From the NCBI RefSeq assembly GCF_021228125.1, contig NZ_JAJQQS010000002.1, positions 372,001-436,000 of the forward strand: a DNA stretch of 64,000 nt, written 5' to 3'. The notes beneath the pieces are model-generated. The model made no database searches. It saw only the letters and a program-made list of their open reading frames with translations, and was not told the origin of the DNA. The stretch is from Streptomyces albireticuli. Lineage in GTDB: Bacteria > Actinomycetota > Actinomycetes > Streptomycetales > Streptomycetaceae. Each line of letters opens with the position of its first letter. Positions within the stretch are counted from its first letter, which is position 1. The position numbers and the translations under genes are program-made. Positions 25,357 to 37,003 of the stretch are shown here, one piece after another.

Positions 25357-26268
25357 TTGTCCGTACGGGAACTGGTCGTCCTCGGCACCGCCAGCCAGGT
25401 GCCGACGCGTCATCGCAACCACAACGGCTACGTCCTGCTCTGGGACGGCGAGGGCATCCTCTTCGACCCGGGCGAGGGCACCCAGCGGCAGATGCTGCGC
25501 GCCGGGGTGGCCGCCCACGACCTGAACCGGATCTGCGTCACCCACTTCCATGGTGACCACTCCCTCGGGCTCGCGGGCGTCATCCAGCGGATCAACCTCG
25601 ACCGGGTCCCGCACCCGGTCACCGCGCACTACCCGAGGAGCGGTCAGCGCTTCTTCGACCGGCTGCGGTACGCCACGGCCTACCGCGAGACGGTGGACCT
25701 GGGCCAGGAGCCGGTGTCGGGCGACGGCGCGGTGCTCGCGCGCACCCCGTCGTACGTCCTGGAGGCGCGCCGCCTCTCGCACCCCGTCGAGTCCTACGGC
25801 TACCGCCTCACGGAGCCCGACGGGCGCCGGATGCTGCCCGGGCGGCTGAAGGAGTTCGGCATCGCCGGCCCGGACGTCGGGCGCCTCCAGCGGGAGGGCG
25901 CGCTCGGCGACGTCACCCTGGACGACGTCAGCGAGGTGCGCCGCGGCCAGCGGTTCGCCTTCGTGATGGACACCCGGCTGTGCGAGGGCGTGGAAGCCCT
26001 GGCGGAGGGGTGCGACATGCTCGTCATCGAGTCCACGTTCCTGGACGAGGACGAGCCGCTCGCCGTCGAGCACGGCCACCTCACGGCCGGCCAGGCCGCC
26101 CGGGTGGCCGCCGCGGCCGGTGTGCGGCATCTGGTGCTCACACACTTCTCGCAGCGCTACGACGACCCCGCCGTCTTCGAGCGGCAGGCACGGGCGGCGG
26201 GCTTCACGGGCGAGCTGACCGTCGCCCGCGACCTGCTGCGCGTCCCCGTCCCCAAGCGGGAGCGCTGA
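25357..26268 (+). CDS. rnz: Ribonuclease Z (tRNA 3'-processing metallo-beta-lactamase)
   Basis: 303 residues. The zinc motif [11 protein letters not shown] (HxHxDH) is present with [21 protein letters not shown] upstream, FVMDTRL supplying the bridging Asp, and VLTHFSQRY the last His. RNase Z cuts the 3' trailer of tRNA precursors. Length and the GTAxQxPTxxRN-type start match the bacterial family. The start is TTG at 25357, just 4 bp past the HIT stop and without a good ribosome-binding site, so translation may be coupled to the upstream gene. Confidence 0.9.
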   Translation: MSVRELVVLGTASQVPTRHRNHNGYVLLWDGEGILFDPGEGTQRQMLRAGVAAHDLNRICVTHFHGDHSLGLAGVIQRINLDRVPHPVTAHYPRSGQRFFDRLRYATAYRETVDLGQEPVSGDGAVLARTPSYVLEARRLSHPVESYGYRLTEPDGRRMLPGRLKEFGIAGPDVGRLQREGALGDVTLDDVSEVRRGQRFAFVMDTRLCEGVEALAEGCDMLVIESTFLDEDEPLAVEHGHLTAGQAARVAAAAGVRHLVLTHFSQRYDDPAVFERQARAAGFTGELTVARDLLRVPVPKRER

Positions 26269-26308
26269 GCGGGCCGTAAGGACGTAAGCGAATGAGCGCG
26301 TAAGACGT

Positions 26309-26355
26309 GTAAGGCCGACGCCGGCGGGGGGGCACCCCCACCGGCGTCAGCCTTA
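26309..26355. terminator. Bidirectional terminator between rnz and the HAD phosphatase gene
   Basis: A long hairpin with arms built on gtaaggccgacgccggcggg and its near complement cccaccggcgtcagccttac, with a G-run/C-run forming the top. It lies between convergent genes ending at 26268 and 26390. Confidence 0.75.
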
Positions 26356-26389
26356 CGTCCTTACGGCGGCCCTTTCGGAGCCTCGACCC

Positions 26390-27175
26390 TTACGGCAGGT
26401 AGTACATCGGGTTCGGCAGCTTGTACGTCCGGTCGGCGTAGCCGCCCTGGAGGTCGCTGTACTGGTCGCCGAAGTTGGCGACGATGTCGTAGCCCTGGGA
26501 CTCGATGTGCTTGCGGGTGCCCGCCTTGTACTCGACCGTGGTGCAGGTGGCACCGCACGGCAGGTAGGCCGGCGGGGTCTTCTTGTTCTTCAGGAAGAAG
26601 TGCGCGGGGTCGGCGGCCGGCTTGTAGCCGACGTTCTTGAGGTTGCGCACGCTCCAGTCGCGCTGGTGCTCGCCGCGCCCGGTGACGTAGAAGACCGTCA
26701 CACCCTTGGACTGCGCCCAGTTGACCAGCTCCGGCATGCCGAAGACCGCCGCCATGTCGGTGGACTTCAGATAGGCGTCCTGCGACTCGGGCGTGAAGTG
26801 GAAGCCCTGCTGGAGCTCGTAGTGGTAGGTGAGCAGCGTGGTGTCGTCCAGGTCGAGGACGATGGCGGGCTTGGTCTTCGTGTGCTTGCTGTTGCGCACC
26901 GCCCGGTCGATCTGGGCCTTGGCCTTCTTCTCGATGCCCGCGACCTGCTTGGCGTAGTTGCTGTCCGGCGAGGCGTAGTGCTGTCCCGCCTTGTCGACGG
27001 TGTCGCCGTAGTAGGCCTTGATCTTCTCCTGGACCTGCGTGAGGTTCGGGATCTCCTTGTCCGTGCGCGGCGCGGAGTGGTCGGCCGAGGCCGCGCCCGC
27101 CGCGTAGAGGCCGGCGCCGGCGGCGAGGGCCGCGGTCACGGCGGCGATACGGATGCGGTTGCGCTTCGAGGGCAC
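26390..27175 (-). CDS. Secreted HAD-superfamily acid phosphatase (class B/IIIB type)
   Basis: 261 residues. A basic start VPSKRNRIRI and hydrophobic AALAAGAGLYAAGAASA form an export signal. HAD motif I is AIVLDLDDTTLL (Asp nucleophile), motif II is VFYVTGRGEHQR, and motif III/IV is NFGDQYSDLQGG. This pattern fits the HAD IIIB acid phosphatases that strip phosphate from small esters outside the membrane. GTG 27175 is chosen because AGGAG lies 7 bases upstream; GTG 27193 has no such site. The gene is alone, with a terminator after it. Substrate is not predictable from sequence. Confidence 0.88.
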   Translation of the reverse strand: MPSKRNRIRIAAVTAALAAGAGLYAAGAASADHSAPRTDKEIPNLTQVQEKIKAYYGDTVDKAGQHYASPDSNYAKQVAGIEKKAKAQIDRAVRNSKHTKTKPAIVLDLDDTTLLTYHYELQQGFHFTPESQDAYLKSTDMAAVFGMPELVNWAQSKGVTVFYVTGRGEHQRDWSVRNLKNVGYKPAADPAHFFLKNKKTPPAYLPCGATCTTVEYKAGTRKHIESQGYDIVANFGDQYSDLQGGYADRTYKLPNPMYYLP

Positions 27176-27381
27176 GTCATACTCCTGGGTCACACGACGG
27201 GTGCAGCGCGAAGTTAAGGGGCCGGACGGGCCCGGTCAACGACGGACGTCACAGCGGCGCCCCATGAGTAGGTCAAGAAAACCGCAGGTCGGAGGGGGCG
27301 GCTACGTCTACCTTTCCCTCTACGGCCGCGGCCGCGACCCCGGGGCGGGGCCGCGGCCGGTGCCTCGTCCGGCCCCGCCCC

Positions 27382-28719
27382 CTACACCGGGAGCGGATAC
27401 ACCTCGGACCGTGCCAGGATCCGGGCCGCCACCGCGGGGGAGTCGACGAGCGGGTGCAGCGCCAGCGCCCTCAGCGCCGCGCCCCGGTCGCCCCGTACGG
27501 CCGCCTCGATCGCCGCCCGCTCGACCGCCTTGAGCTGGAGCATCAGCCCGAGCTGGTCCTCCCGCAGCGGTGCGCACGGCAGCGGCCGGGCGCCCTTGGC
27601 GCTCACCTCGCACACCGTCTCGATGATCGCCTTGGCGTCCAGCGCGGGCACCGTCGTGCCGTTGCGGACGTTCAGGACGAGCCGGGTCCGCTCGTCCCCG
27701 GAGATCGCCCGCATCAGGGCGAGCGCCACCCGCTCGTAGCCGCCGCCGTCGAGGTCGCAGGAGTCCCGCTGCCAGCCGCCGCTCGCCGCCCGGCTCTCGG
27801 CCATGTAGGTCTCCTCCCGGCGGCGCCGGGTCCGCTCCCACAGCTCGTACGCCTTGTCGAGCGCGGCGGCGGCCGTCGTGAAGAACTGGCCCTGCTGCTG
27901 GTCGAGGAACTCGCCCCGGGTCTCCACCGAGTCCAGCACGGAGCGCAGCGTCTCCCGGCGGAAGTAGTAGTAGTGCAGGTATTCGTTGGGCAGGGCGCCG
28001 AGCGCCTGGAGCCACTCCGGGCCGAAGAGCTTGCCCTCCTCGAAGGAGAGCAGCGCCTTCTCGTCGCCCAGCAGCCCCGGCAGCAGCTCCCGCCCCTCCA
28101 GCGTCAATGACCGCAGCCACCCGAGGTGGTTGAGACCCACGTAGTCGAAACGCACCCGGTCCGGATCCGCGTCCACCGCCCGTGCCGCGCGCCTCACCAG
28201 CCCCACGGGTGAATCGCAGATGCCGATCACCCGTTCACCCAGGACGGTCTCCATGGCCTCGGTCACCATCCCCGCGGGGTTGGTGAAGTTGATGACCCAG
28301 GCGTCCGGGGCGGCCGCCGCGACCCGCTCGGCGATGTCCATCGCCACCGGGATCGTCCGCAGCCCGTAGAGCACCCCGCCCGCGCCCACCGTCTCCTGGC
28401 CCAGGACCCGCTCGCCCAGCGGAATCCTTTCATCGCGCACACGTCCCGCCGTGCCGCCCACCCGGATCGCCGAGAACACGAAGTCGGCGCCGCGCAGCGC
28501 CTCGTCCAGGTCTCTCGCGACCCGCACCGCCGGCGCGCCGGGCACGTCCGCCGCCTGCGCGGACAGCACGGACTCGATCACCTTCAGCCGGATGGGATCG
28601 GTGTCGTACAGGACGAGCTCGGTGCACCGGCCCGGCGCGTCGCGCCGCGCGTCGTCCAACAGGGCCCGGTGCACAAGAGGAACCCGGAATCCGCCACCGC
28701 CGAGAATCGTCAGCCTCAT
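27382..28719 (-). CDS. GH4-family 6-phospho-beta-glucosidase-like enzyme
   Basis: 445 residues. Family GH4 features: N-terminal NAD-binding ILGGGGFRVP (5-14), NFTNPAG (144-150), the metal/catalytic ICDSPVG with Cys168, and GLNHLGW with Asn197-His198. GH4 enzymes use NAD+ and Mn2+ in a redox-elimination mechanism to open glycosides, usually 6-phosphorylated. No PTS genes lie nearby. The gene is divergent, with 71 bp between starts, from a PfkB sugar kinase, which suggests shared control and a kinase/hydrolase pathway for an unknown sugar. Confidence 0.9.
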   Translation of the reverse strand: MRLTILGGGGFRVPLVHRALLDDARRDAPGRCTELVLYDTDPIRLKVIESVLSAQAADVPGAPAVRVARDLDEALRGADFVFSAIRVGGTAGRVRDERIPLGERVLGQETVGAGGVLYGLRTIPVAMDIAERVAAAAPDAWVINFTNPAGMVTEAMETVLGERVIGICDSPVGLVRRAARAVDADPDRVRFDYVGLNHLGWLRSLTLEGRELLPGLLGDEKALLSFEEGKLFGPEWLQALGALPNEYLHYYYFRRETLRSVLDSVETRGEFLDQQQGQFFTTAAAALDKAYELWERTRRRREETYMAESRAASGGWQRDSCDLDGGGYERVALALMRAISGDERTRLVLNVRNGTTVPALDAKAIIETVCEVSAKGARPLPCAPLREDQLGLMLQLKAVERAAIEAAVRGDRGAALRALALHPLVDSPAVAARILARSEVYPLPV

Positions 28720-28790
28720 GGAACGGAACGTATCGCAGCATCGGGCAGACTGTCCGGACCCGCATCCCCTGAGAGGAGCAGCGAGCGAGC

Positions 28791-29960
28791 ATGACGATCT
28801 CTTCGCCTCATGCGGTGGCGCCGTCGGCTTTCCGAGGAGAGCGCGTCCCGGGGCCCGCGGATCCCGGGGGCCGCCCCGGGCCGGCCCCCGTCCTCGACCC
28901 CCTCGCCGAGGTCCGCGGGGAGGGTGATCCGGAGACCGACGTCTATCTGACCGGCACCGTCTTCCTCGACATCATCTTCACCGGCCTGGACTCGGCCCCC
29001 GTGCGCGGCACCGAGTCCTGGGCCCGCGGCATGGGCTCCAGCCCCGGCGGCGTCGCCAACATGGCCACCGCCCTCGCCCGCCTCGGCCTGCGCACCTCGC
29101 TCGCCGCCGCCTTCGGCGACGACATGTACGGCGAGTACTGCTGGGACGCCCTCTCGCGTGGCGAGGGCATCGACCTCGGGCTCTCCCGCACCGTCCCCGG
29201 CTGGCACTCCCCGGTCACCGTCTCCATGGCCTACGAGGGCGAGCGCACGATGGTCTCCCACGGCCACGAGGCACCGCCCCCCGAGGAACCGGCCCCCGAG
29301 TGCCCGCCCCCGGCCCGCGCCTGCGTGGCCCTGCTCGTGCCCGGCCGCGAGGAGGAGTGGATCGCCACCGCCGCCCGCCGCGGCAGCCGGGTCTTCGCCG
29401 ACGTCGGCTGGGACGAGACCGGCCGCTGGGACCCCTCCGACCTCGCCGACCTGGAGCACTGCGAGGCCTTCCTGCCCAACGCCGAGGAGGCCATGCGCTA
29501 CACCCGCACGGACTGCCCGCGCGCCGCCGCCCGCGCCCTGGCCGAGAAGGTGCCGCTCGCCGTCGTCACCATGGGCGAGAAGGGCGCCTTCGCGGTCGAC
29601 GGCCGCACCGGCGAGAGCGCCGAGGTGCCCGCCATCGGCGTCGAGGCCCTCGACCCCACCGGCGCGGGCGACGTCTTCGTCGCGGGCTTCGTCACCGGCA
29701 CCCTGGCCGGGTGGCCGCTCGCCGACCGGCTCGCCTTCGCGGGCCTCACCGCCGCCCTGTCCGTACAGGAGTTCGGGGGGTCACTCTCCGCACCCGGCTG
29801 GGCGGAGGTCGCCGCCTGGTGGAAACACGTGCGGTCCTACGACGACCAGACCCCGGCCACCCTGCGCCGCTACGCCTTCCTCGACGGCCTGCTGCCCGCC
29901 GCCGCCCGGCCCTGGCCGCTGCGCCGCGCCGTGCCCACGCTGGGCTTCCGCCAGCCGTAA
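28791..29960 (+). CDS. PfkB/ribokinase-family carbohydrate kinase
   Basis: 389 residues. After a ~50-residue Pro/Gly-rich extension come the PfkB fold motifs: GSSPGGVANMATALARLG (substrate-site GG), and the C-terminal signature ALDPTGAGDVFVAGFV with the anion hole GAGD and catalytic Asp. It would phosphorylate a sugar or nucleoside with ATP in the cytosol. gagaggagcag precedes ATG 28791. Divergent from the GH4 gene, with which it may supply or process the phosphorylated sugar; the substrate is unknown. Confidence 0.88.
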   Translation: MTISSPHAVAPSAFRGERVPGPADPGGRPGPAPVLDPLAEVRGEGDPETDVYLTGTVFLDIIFTGLDSAPVRGTESWARGMGSSPGGVANMATALARLGLRTSLAAAFGDDMYGEYCWDALSRGEGIDLGLSRTVPGWHSPVTVSMAYEGERTMVSHGHEAPPPEEPAPECPPPARACVALLVPGREEEWIATAARRGSRVFADVGWDETGRWDPSDLADLEHCEAFLPNAEEAMRYTRTDCPRAAARALAEKVPLAVVTMGEKGAFAVDGRTGESAEVPAIGVEALDPTGAGDVFVAGFVTGTLAGWPLADRLAFAGLTAALSVQEFGGSLSAPGWAEVAAWWKHVRSYDDQTPATLRRYAFLDGLLPAAARPWPLRRAVPTLGFRQP

Positions 29961-30080
29961 AACCCCTCGGGCCCGTCGGCGGGCCGTCGTACCCTTGACG
30001 TGCAAGGTCAGCGGACGAGATTGCGGCCCGGCGACACGGGCCGGACCGAGAACCGGACGCAGTGAGACACGGAAAGAGGG

Positions 30081-32186
<2,106 letters not shown>

Positions 32187-32216
32187 TCCCCCCAGAAGCG
32201 AGAAGACCCGCGAACC

Positions 32217-32714
32217 ATGGCCATCGACGTCAACAACGAATCCGGCACGGACATCGACGAGCAGGCGGTCCTCGACGTCGCCCGCTACGCCCTGGCCCGG
32301 ATGCGCATCCACCCCCTCTCCGAACTCTCGGTCATCGTGGTCGACGAGGAGGCCATGGAGCAGCTCCACATCCAGTGGATGGACCTCCCCGGTCCGACCG
32401 ACGTGATGTCCTTCCCCATGGACGAGCTGCGCCCGCCGGCCAAGGACGACGACGAGCCGCCGCAGGGCCTGCTCGGTGACATCGTGCTGTGCCCGGAGGT
32501 CGCGAAGAAGCAGGGCGAGGAGGCCCCCACGGGCCACTCCATGGACGAGGAGCTCCAGCTCCTCACCGTCCACGGCATCCTCCACCTGCTCGGCTACGAC
32601 CACGAGGAGCCCGACGAGAAGGCCGAGATGTTCGGCCTCCAGGCGGCGATCGTCGACGGCTGGCGCGCCGAGCGCGGGATCGAGGGGCCCTCCCCGGCTC
32701 CCACGATCACGTGA
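32217..32714 (+). CDS. ybeY: Endoribonuclease/rRNA maturation factor YbeY
   Basis: 165 residues with the zinc signature [16 protein letters not shown] (HGxLHLxGYDH) and the central [12 protein letters not shown]. YbeY is a metal-dependent single-strand endoribonuclease acting in 16S rRNA 3' maturation and ribosome quality control. It follows phoH by 30 bp and its stop overlaps the CNNM gene (GTGA), giving the standard phoH-ybeY-CNNM operon. The stretch [11 protein letters not shown] is an acidic insertion common in actinobacterial members. Confidence 0.95.
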   Translation: MAIDVNNESGTDIDEQAVLDVARYALARMRIHPLSELSVIVVDEEAMEQLHIQWMDLPGPTDVMSFPMDELRPPAKDDDEPPQGLLGDIVLCPEVAKKQGEEAPTGHSMDEELQLLTVHGILHLLGYDHEEPDEKAEMFGLQAAIVDGWRAERGIEGPSPAPTIT

Positions 32715-34030
32715 CCGGGCAGCTCATCGCCGTAGCGGTCCTGCTGCTCGTCGTCGCCTGGCTCGCCGCCTGTGCCGAGACGGGCCTCGCCCGGACCACC
32801 CGCTTCCGGGCCGAGGAGGCGGTGCGGTCCGGGCGGCGCGGCAGCGCCAAGCTGATGGCCGTCGCGGCCGACCCGACCCGCTATCTCAATGTGGCGCTCC
32901 TCGTGCGCGTCGCCTGCGAGATGGCGGCCGGGGTCGTCGTCACCTACGTCTGCCTGCGCGAGTTCGACACCACCTGGCAGGCCCTGACCGTCGCCATCGC
33001 CGTGATGGTCCTCGTCAGCTATGTGGCCGTCGGGGTCTCCCCGCGCACCATCGGCCGCCAGCACCCGCTGAACACCGCGACCGCGGCGGCGTACGTCCTG
33101 CTGCCCCTGGCCCGGATCATGGGCCCGGTGCCGCAGCTGCTGATCCTCATCGGCAACGCCCTCACCCCGGGCAAGGGATTCCGCAAGGGCCCCTTCGCCT
33201 CCGAGGCGGAGCTGCGGGCCATGGTCGACCTCGCCGAGCAGGAGTCGCTCATCGAGGACGAGGAGCGCCGCATGGTGCACTCCGTCTTCGAGCTGGGCGA
33301 CACGCTCGTACGCGAGGTGATGGTGCCCCGCACCGACCTCGTGGTCATCGAGCGCGGCAAGACGATCCGGCAGGCGCTGACACTGGCGCTGCGCTCCGGC
33401 TTCTCCCGCATCCCGGTGACCGGCGAGAGCGAGGACGACATCGTCGGCATCGTCTATCTGAAGGACCTGGTCCGGAAGACGCACATCAGCCGGGGCGCGG
33501 AGTCCGAGCTGGTCTCGACGGCGATGCGGCCCGCGGTCTTCGTGCCGGACACCAAGAACGCGGGCGACCTGCTGCGCGAGATGCAGCAGCAGCGCACCCA
33601 CTGCGCGGTCGTCATCGACGAGTACGGCGGCACGGCCGGCATCGTCACGATCGAGGACATCCTCGAGGAGATCGTCGGCGAGATCACCGACGAGTACGAC
33701 CGCGAGCTCCCGCCCGTCGAGGAGCTCGGCGACGGCCGCTACCGCGTCACGGCCCGCCTGGACATCGGCGACCTGGGCCAGCTGTACGGCCTGGAGGAGT
33801 TCGACGACGAGGACGTCGAGACGGTCGGCGGCCTGCTGGCGAAGTCCCTGGGCCGGGTCCCGATCGCGGGGGCCACGGCGACGGTGGATCTGGCGGCGTA
33901 CGGGCTGGGGGACGCGGTGCTTTCGGGGTTGCGGCTCACGGCGGAGTCGGCGGCGGGGCGTAGGAACCGGATCGTGACGGTGTTGGTGGAGCCGTTGCGT
34001 GACGGCGGGACGGAGGAGGGGGCGGCGTAG
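32711..34030 (+). CDS. CNNM/CorC-family membrane protein with CBS pair
   Basis: 439 residues. An N-terminal DUF21/CNNM membrane domain (~1-140, starting [17 protein letters not shown]) is followed by two CBS domains ([17 protein letters not shown]..., [17 protein letters not shown]...) and a C-terminal CorC_HlyC domain ([17 protein letters not shown]). Family members are linked to Mg2+ or Co2+ export and were once named hemolysins. GTG 32711 overlaps the ybeY stop by 4 bp. Repeat copy B directly after the stop probably terminates the operon. Confidence 0.92.
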   Translation: MTGQLIAVAVLLLVVAWLAACAETGLARTTRFRAEEAVRSGRRGSAKLMAVAADPTRYLNVALLVRVACEMAAGVVVTYVCLREFDTTWQALTVAIAVMVLVSYVAVGVSPRTIGRQHPLNTATAAAYVLLPLARIMGPVPQLLILIGNALTPGKGFRKGPFASEAELRAMVDLAEQESLIEDEERRMVHSVFELGDTLVREVMVPRTDLVVIERGKTIRQALTLALRSGFSRIPVTGESEDDIVGIVYLKDLVRKTHISRGAESELVSTAMRPAVFVPDTKNAGDLLREMQQQRTHCAVVIDEYGGTAGIVTIEDILEEIVGEITDEYDRELPPVEELGDGRYRVTARLDIGDLGQLYGLEEFDDEDVETVGGLLAKSLGRVPIAGATATVDLAAYGLGDAVLSGLRLTAESAAGRRNRIVTVLVEPLRDGGTEEGAA

Positions 34031-34039
34031 GGGGCCCTG

Positions 34040-34205
34040 CGGGCGGCTTTGTCCCCTACCCGCCCCTTCCCGCTTCCGGGGCTCCGCCCCGGACCCCGGT
34101 CCTCAAGCTCCCCCAGCTACCGCTGGGAGGTGCCCCCGGACGGGCTGAAATCAGCCCGTCCGGCGCTTGAGGACTTTCGGGAAGGGGCGGGGCCGGGGAA
34201 AGAAC
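34040..34205. repeat. Nested palindromic intergenic element, copy B
   Basis: Core arms CCGGACGGGCTGA (34136-34148) and TCAGCCCGTCCGG (34151-34163) with outer arms gtcctcaag/cttgaggac and cccgccccttcccg/cgggaaggggcggg. The left arm carries an inserted block, ctcccccagctaccgctggg plus aggtgccc, also found in copy D. It lies between convergent genes. Confidence 0.82.
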
Positions 34206-34210
34206 CCCCG

Positions 34211-35719
34211 TCAGGCCCGCCGCCCGACCCGCCGCAACCCCACCGCGACGGCCACCGCGACCACCGCCACCACCACCGCGTCGACCCCGAGCCCCAGCCG
34301 GACCCCGCCCAGCGTCGCCGCCTCGAACGAAGAGCCCCCGTCCCGCAGAGCGGAAACCCGCGCCGAGGCCACCGCGCTGAGCAGCGGAATCCCCACCGTG
34401 ATCCCGATCTGCTGAGAACTGGTCACCAGACCCGTCGCCAGCCCCTGTTCCCCGTCGGGCAGCCCCGACGTGGCGGTGACGCCGTAGGAGACGATCGCCC
34501 ACAGGTGGCCCACGCAGGCCAGTGTCGAGGCGGCCATCGCCAGCCACGCGCCGCCGGAGCCGAGGCCGATGCCGAGGAGCGCGGCGGTGAAGACGGCCTG
34601 GACGGCCAGACCGGCGACGAGCGTGTTGCGGGCGCCGATACGGGCGATGACCCTGGGCGCGGTGAGGCCGGCGACGGCGGCGAAGACACCCTGGAAGCCG
34701 AAGACCAGACCGGTGCGGAAGGCCGAGAGCTCCAGCACCTCCTGGAGATAGAGGGTGAGCAGGAAGACGACCGTGCTCATCATCGAGAACGTGACCAGCC
34801 CGGCCAGGTTCCCCCAGGCGACCGACCGCCGGCGCAGCATCGGCAGCGAGACGAGGGGCTCGGCGGCCCGCGACTCCACGACCACGAAGGCGACGAGCAG
34901 CCCGACGCCGGCCACGAGCGTGCCGAGGACGTCCACGCCGCCGAAGCCGCGCTGGGCCGCCGTCGACAGGGCGTAGATCAGGGCCAGCAGGCCGCCGGTG
35001 ACGGTCACGGCGCCCGGGACGTCGATCCGGGGCCGCCCGGGGTGCCGGGACTCGGTCAGCAGGCCCGGCGCGACGGCCAGGATGGCGACGCCCGCCACGG
35101 CCAGCAGCCCCATCGTGGAGCGCCAGCCCAGGGAGTCGGTCATGACGCCGCCGAGGACCATGCCGATGGTGAAGCCGAGGGAGAGCAGGGTGCCGCTGAT
35201 GCCGAGCGCCCGCTCGCGCCGGGGGCCCTCGGTGAAGGTCGTGGTCAGCAGGGACATGCCCGTCGGCACGATGACGGCGGCGCCCAGCCCCTGGAGGGCG
35301 CGTCCCGCGAGGAAGACGGCCGGGTTCCAGGCGAGCGTGGCGAGCACGGAGGCCACGGCGAACAGGGCGAGTCCGGAGAGGAAGAGCCGGCGGCGCCCGT
35401 GGAGGTCGGCGATCCGGCCGAAGAGCAGCAGGAAGCCGCCGGACGGCAGCGCGAACGCGGTCACGGCCCACTGGAGGTCGGCCTGGCCCATGCCCAGGTC
35501 GGCACCGAGGACGGGCAGCGCGACGTTCAGGATCGAGAAGTCGAGCGCGACGATGAACTGCGCGGCGCACAGCACCAGCAGGATCAGCTTCTCGCGGCCG
35601 GACATCCCGCCCGCGTCGGCGGGGACGGAAGAAGAAGCGGAGGAAGTGGAGGAAGCGGAGGAAGCGGAGGAAGCGGAAGGAGAAGGGGGAGCAGAGGCAG
35701 GGGAGGTGTCGATCGCCAT
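34211..35719 (-). CDS. MFS drug-efflux transporter (DHA2-like)
   Basis: 502 residues. A Ser/Ala-rich N-terminal tail precedes about 14 predicted membrane helices. Motif A-like FGRIADLHGRRRLFL follows helix 2, and LDFSILNVALPVLGADLGM is the typical helix 1 of DHA2 drug/proton antiporters. It would export hydrophobic compounds using the proton gradient. ATG 35719 is preferred over GTG 35728. It is divergent from an MmyB-type regulator, with a palindrome at 35768-35787, so it is probably that regulator's target. Confidence 0.88.
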   Translation of the reverse strand: MAIDTSPASAPPSPSASSASSASSTSSASSSVPADAGGMSGREKLILLVLCAAQFIVALDFSILNVALPVLGADLGMGQADLQWAVTAFALPSGGFLLLFGRIADLHGRRRLFLSGLALFAVASVLATLAWNPAVFLAGRALQGLGAAVIVPTGMSLLTTTFTEGPRRERALGISGTLLSLGFTIGMVLGGVMTDSLGWRSTMGLLAVAGVAILAVAPGLLTESRHPGRPRIDVPGAVTVTGGLLALIYALSTAAQRGFGGVDVLGTLVAGVGLLVAFVVVESRAAEPLVSLPMLRRRSVAWGNLAGLVTFSMMSTVVFLLTLYLQEVLELSAFRTGLVFGFQGVFAAVAGLTAPRVIARIGARNTLVAGLAVQAVFTAALLGIGLGSGGAWLAMAASTLACVGHLWAIVSYGVTATSGLPDGEQGLATGLVTSSQQIGITVGIPLLSAVASARVSALRDGGSSFEAATLGGVRLGLGVDAVVVAVVAVAVAVGLRRVGRRA

Positions 35720-35767
35720 GGTCACCACCCTCGGGCGCCCGGAATACGCATGGGGAGACAGTGCTTA

Positions 35768-35787
35768 TGGTGGTGCCCGTACCACCA
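35768..35787. promoter_or_regulatory. Operator candidate between MFS and MmyB-type regulator
   Basis: TGGTGGT (35768-35774) and ACCACCA (35781-35787) form a perfect 7-bp inverted repeat with spacer gcccgt in the divergent promoter. It lies inside the longest version of the regulator frame, which supports the later TTG start at 35803. Confidence 0.45.
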
Positions 35788-35802
35788 GGCGAGGGGGAGC
35801 CG

Positions 35803-36711
35803 TTGAGTATCAGCCGGACCGAAGAGCGGACGGTGCCGGAGCCGCGCGGCGGGAAGTCGCGCCGCCGGCAGGAGCTCAGGGACTTCCTGATGAGCCGGCG
35901 GGCGCGGGTGAGTCCCGGCGAGGCCGGGCTGCCGGACGGCGGCGCCCGCCGCCGCACCCCGGGCCTGCGCCGCGAGGAGGTCGCGGTCCTCGCCGGAGTG
36001 GGCGCCTCCTGGTACCAGTGGCTGGAGCAGGGGCGTGAGATCACCGTCTCCCCGCAGGTCCTGGACGCGGTCGCGCGGGTCCTGCGGATGGACGGCCCGG
36101 AGCGCCGCCATCTGTACGTGCTGGCCGGGCTGAACCCGCCGCAGCCGGAGTCCGCGCAGGACCCGGAGTACCTGTGCGAAGGGCTGCACCGGCTCATCGA
36201 CGGCTGGATGCCCAACCCCGCGCACATCATGGATCCCTACTGGAACCTGGTCGCCCACAACGAGTCGGCCGGTCTGGTGCTCGGCTTCCGCCCGGGCGCG
36301 AAGCAGAACTGCCTGGTCAACTTCTTCACCGACCCCGTCTACCGCGCCCGTGCCACCAACTGGGACGAGAACGCCCGGCGCCTCGTCGCGCAGTACCGGG
36401 CCGCCTGTTCGGAGCGCCCTGACGACGAGGGCTTCCAGGAGGTCGTGACGGAGGTGTCGGCGGGGAGCCCCGAGTTCGCCGAGATGTGGGCGCGCGGCGA
36501 TGTCCAGCCCGCCGGCCAGCTCGTGAAGGAGTTCGACCACCCGCTCGTCGGCACGCTCTACCTGGAGAGCACCCAGCTGCGGGTACCGGCCCGGCCGGAC
36601 CTGGTGATCGTGCTGCACAATCCGGTGCCGGAGTCGGGCACGGCGGCGAAGGTGGCGTGGCTGAACTCCCCGGAGGGGCGGCGCGGGGGGATGCTTTCGG
36701 TGGCGGGCTGA
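35803..36711 (+). CDS. XRE regulator with MmyB-like ligand-binding domain
   Basis: 302 residues. HTH: RRRTPGLRREEVAVLAGVG then SWYQWLEQGREITVSPQVL. The C-terminal part is the MmyB-like PAS-type domain (HIMDPYWNLVAHNESAGLVL, CLVNFFTDPVYRAR, GTLYLES). These proteins bind fatty-acid-like ligands and usually control a neighbouring transporter or reductase. TTG 35803 follows cgaggggga; starts further upstream would run through the palindrome. It is divergent from the MFS gene. A paralogous MFS/MmyB pair is at 58351-60839. Confidence 0.87.
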   Translation: MSISRTEERTVPEPRGGKSRRRQELRDFLMSRRARVSPGEAGLPDGGARRRTPGLRREEVAVLAGVGASWYQWLEQGREITVSPQVLDAVARVLRMDGPERRHLYVLAGLNPPQPESAQDPEYLCEGLHRLIDGWMPNPAHIMDPYWNLVAHNESAGLVLGFRPGAKQNCLVNFFTDPVYRARATNWDENARRLVAQYRAACSERPDDEGFQEVVTEVSAGSPEFAEMWARGDVQPAGQLVKEFDHPLVGTLYLESTQLRVPARPDLVIVLHNPVPESGTAAKVAWLNSPEGRRGGMLSVAG

Positions 36712-37003
36712 GGGGGTTCGCGGTCGCGCGGTCCGGGGAGACGCTCGGGTGTCGGGTGGCCTTCTCCTGAGGGCGCCCGCCCGGAGCGACGTCCGTCTCG
36801 GCCCACCACCCGGAAGCCGGCATGGGCGGCGGAGGAGTCCCGCGAGGTGTTCTCCCGAGGGCACCGGTCCGGAGCGCCGCTTCTCCGGGGCCCTGCCCGG
36901 GAGCCCGTACGGGGTCGGACGAGTCCCGCGAGGCGCCCGCCCGACACGGGCCCCCGCCGCCCCTGCCTCCCCGCCCGTGCCGTCGCTGCATATGCTCGCC
37001 GCT

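Noticed and set aside
27194..27381. Possible gene between HAD phosphatase and GH4 genes
   Set aside because: Open frames there lack start context and domains.
36712..37003. Intergenic frames before the cytidine-deaminase-like gene
   Set aside because: Low-complexity Arg/Pro products in several frames; no consistent start or motif.
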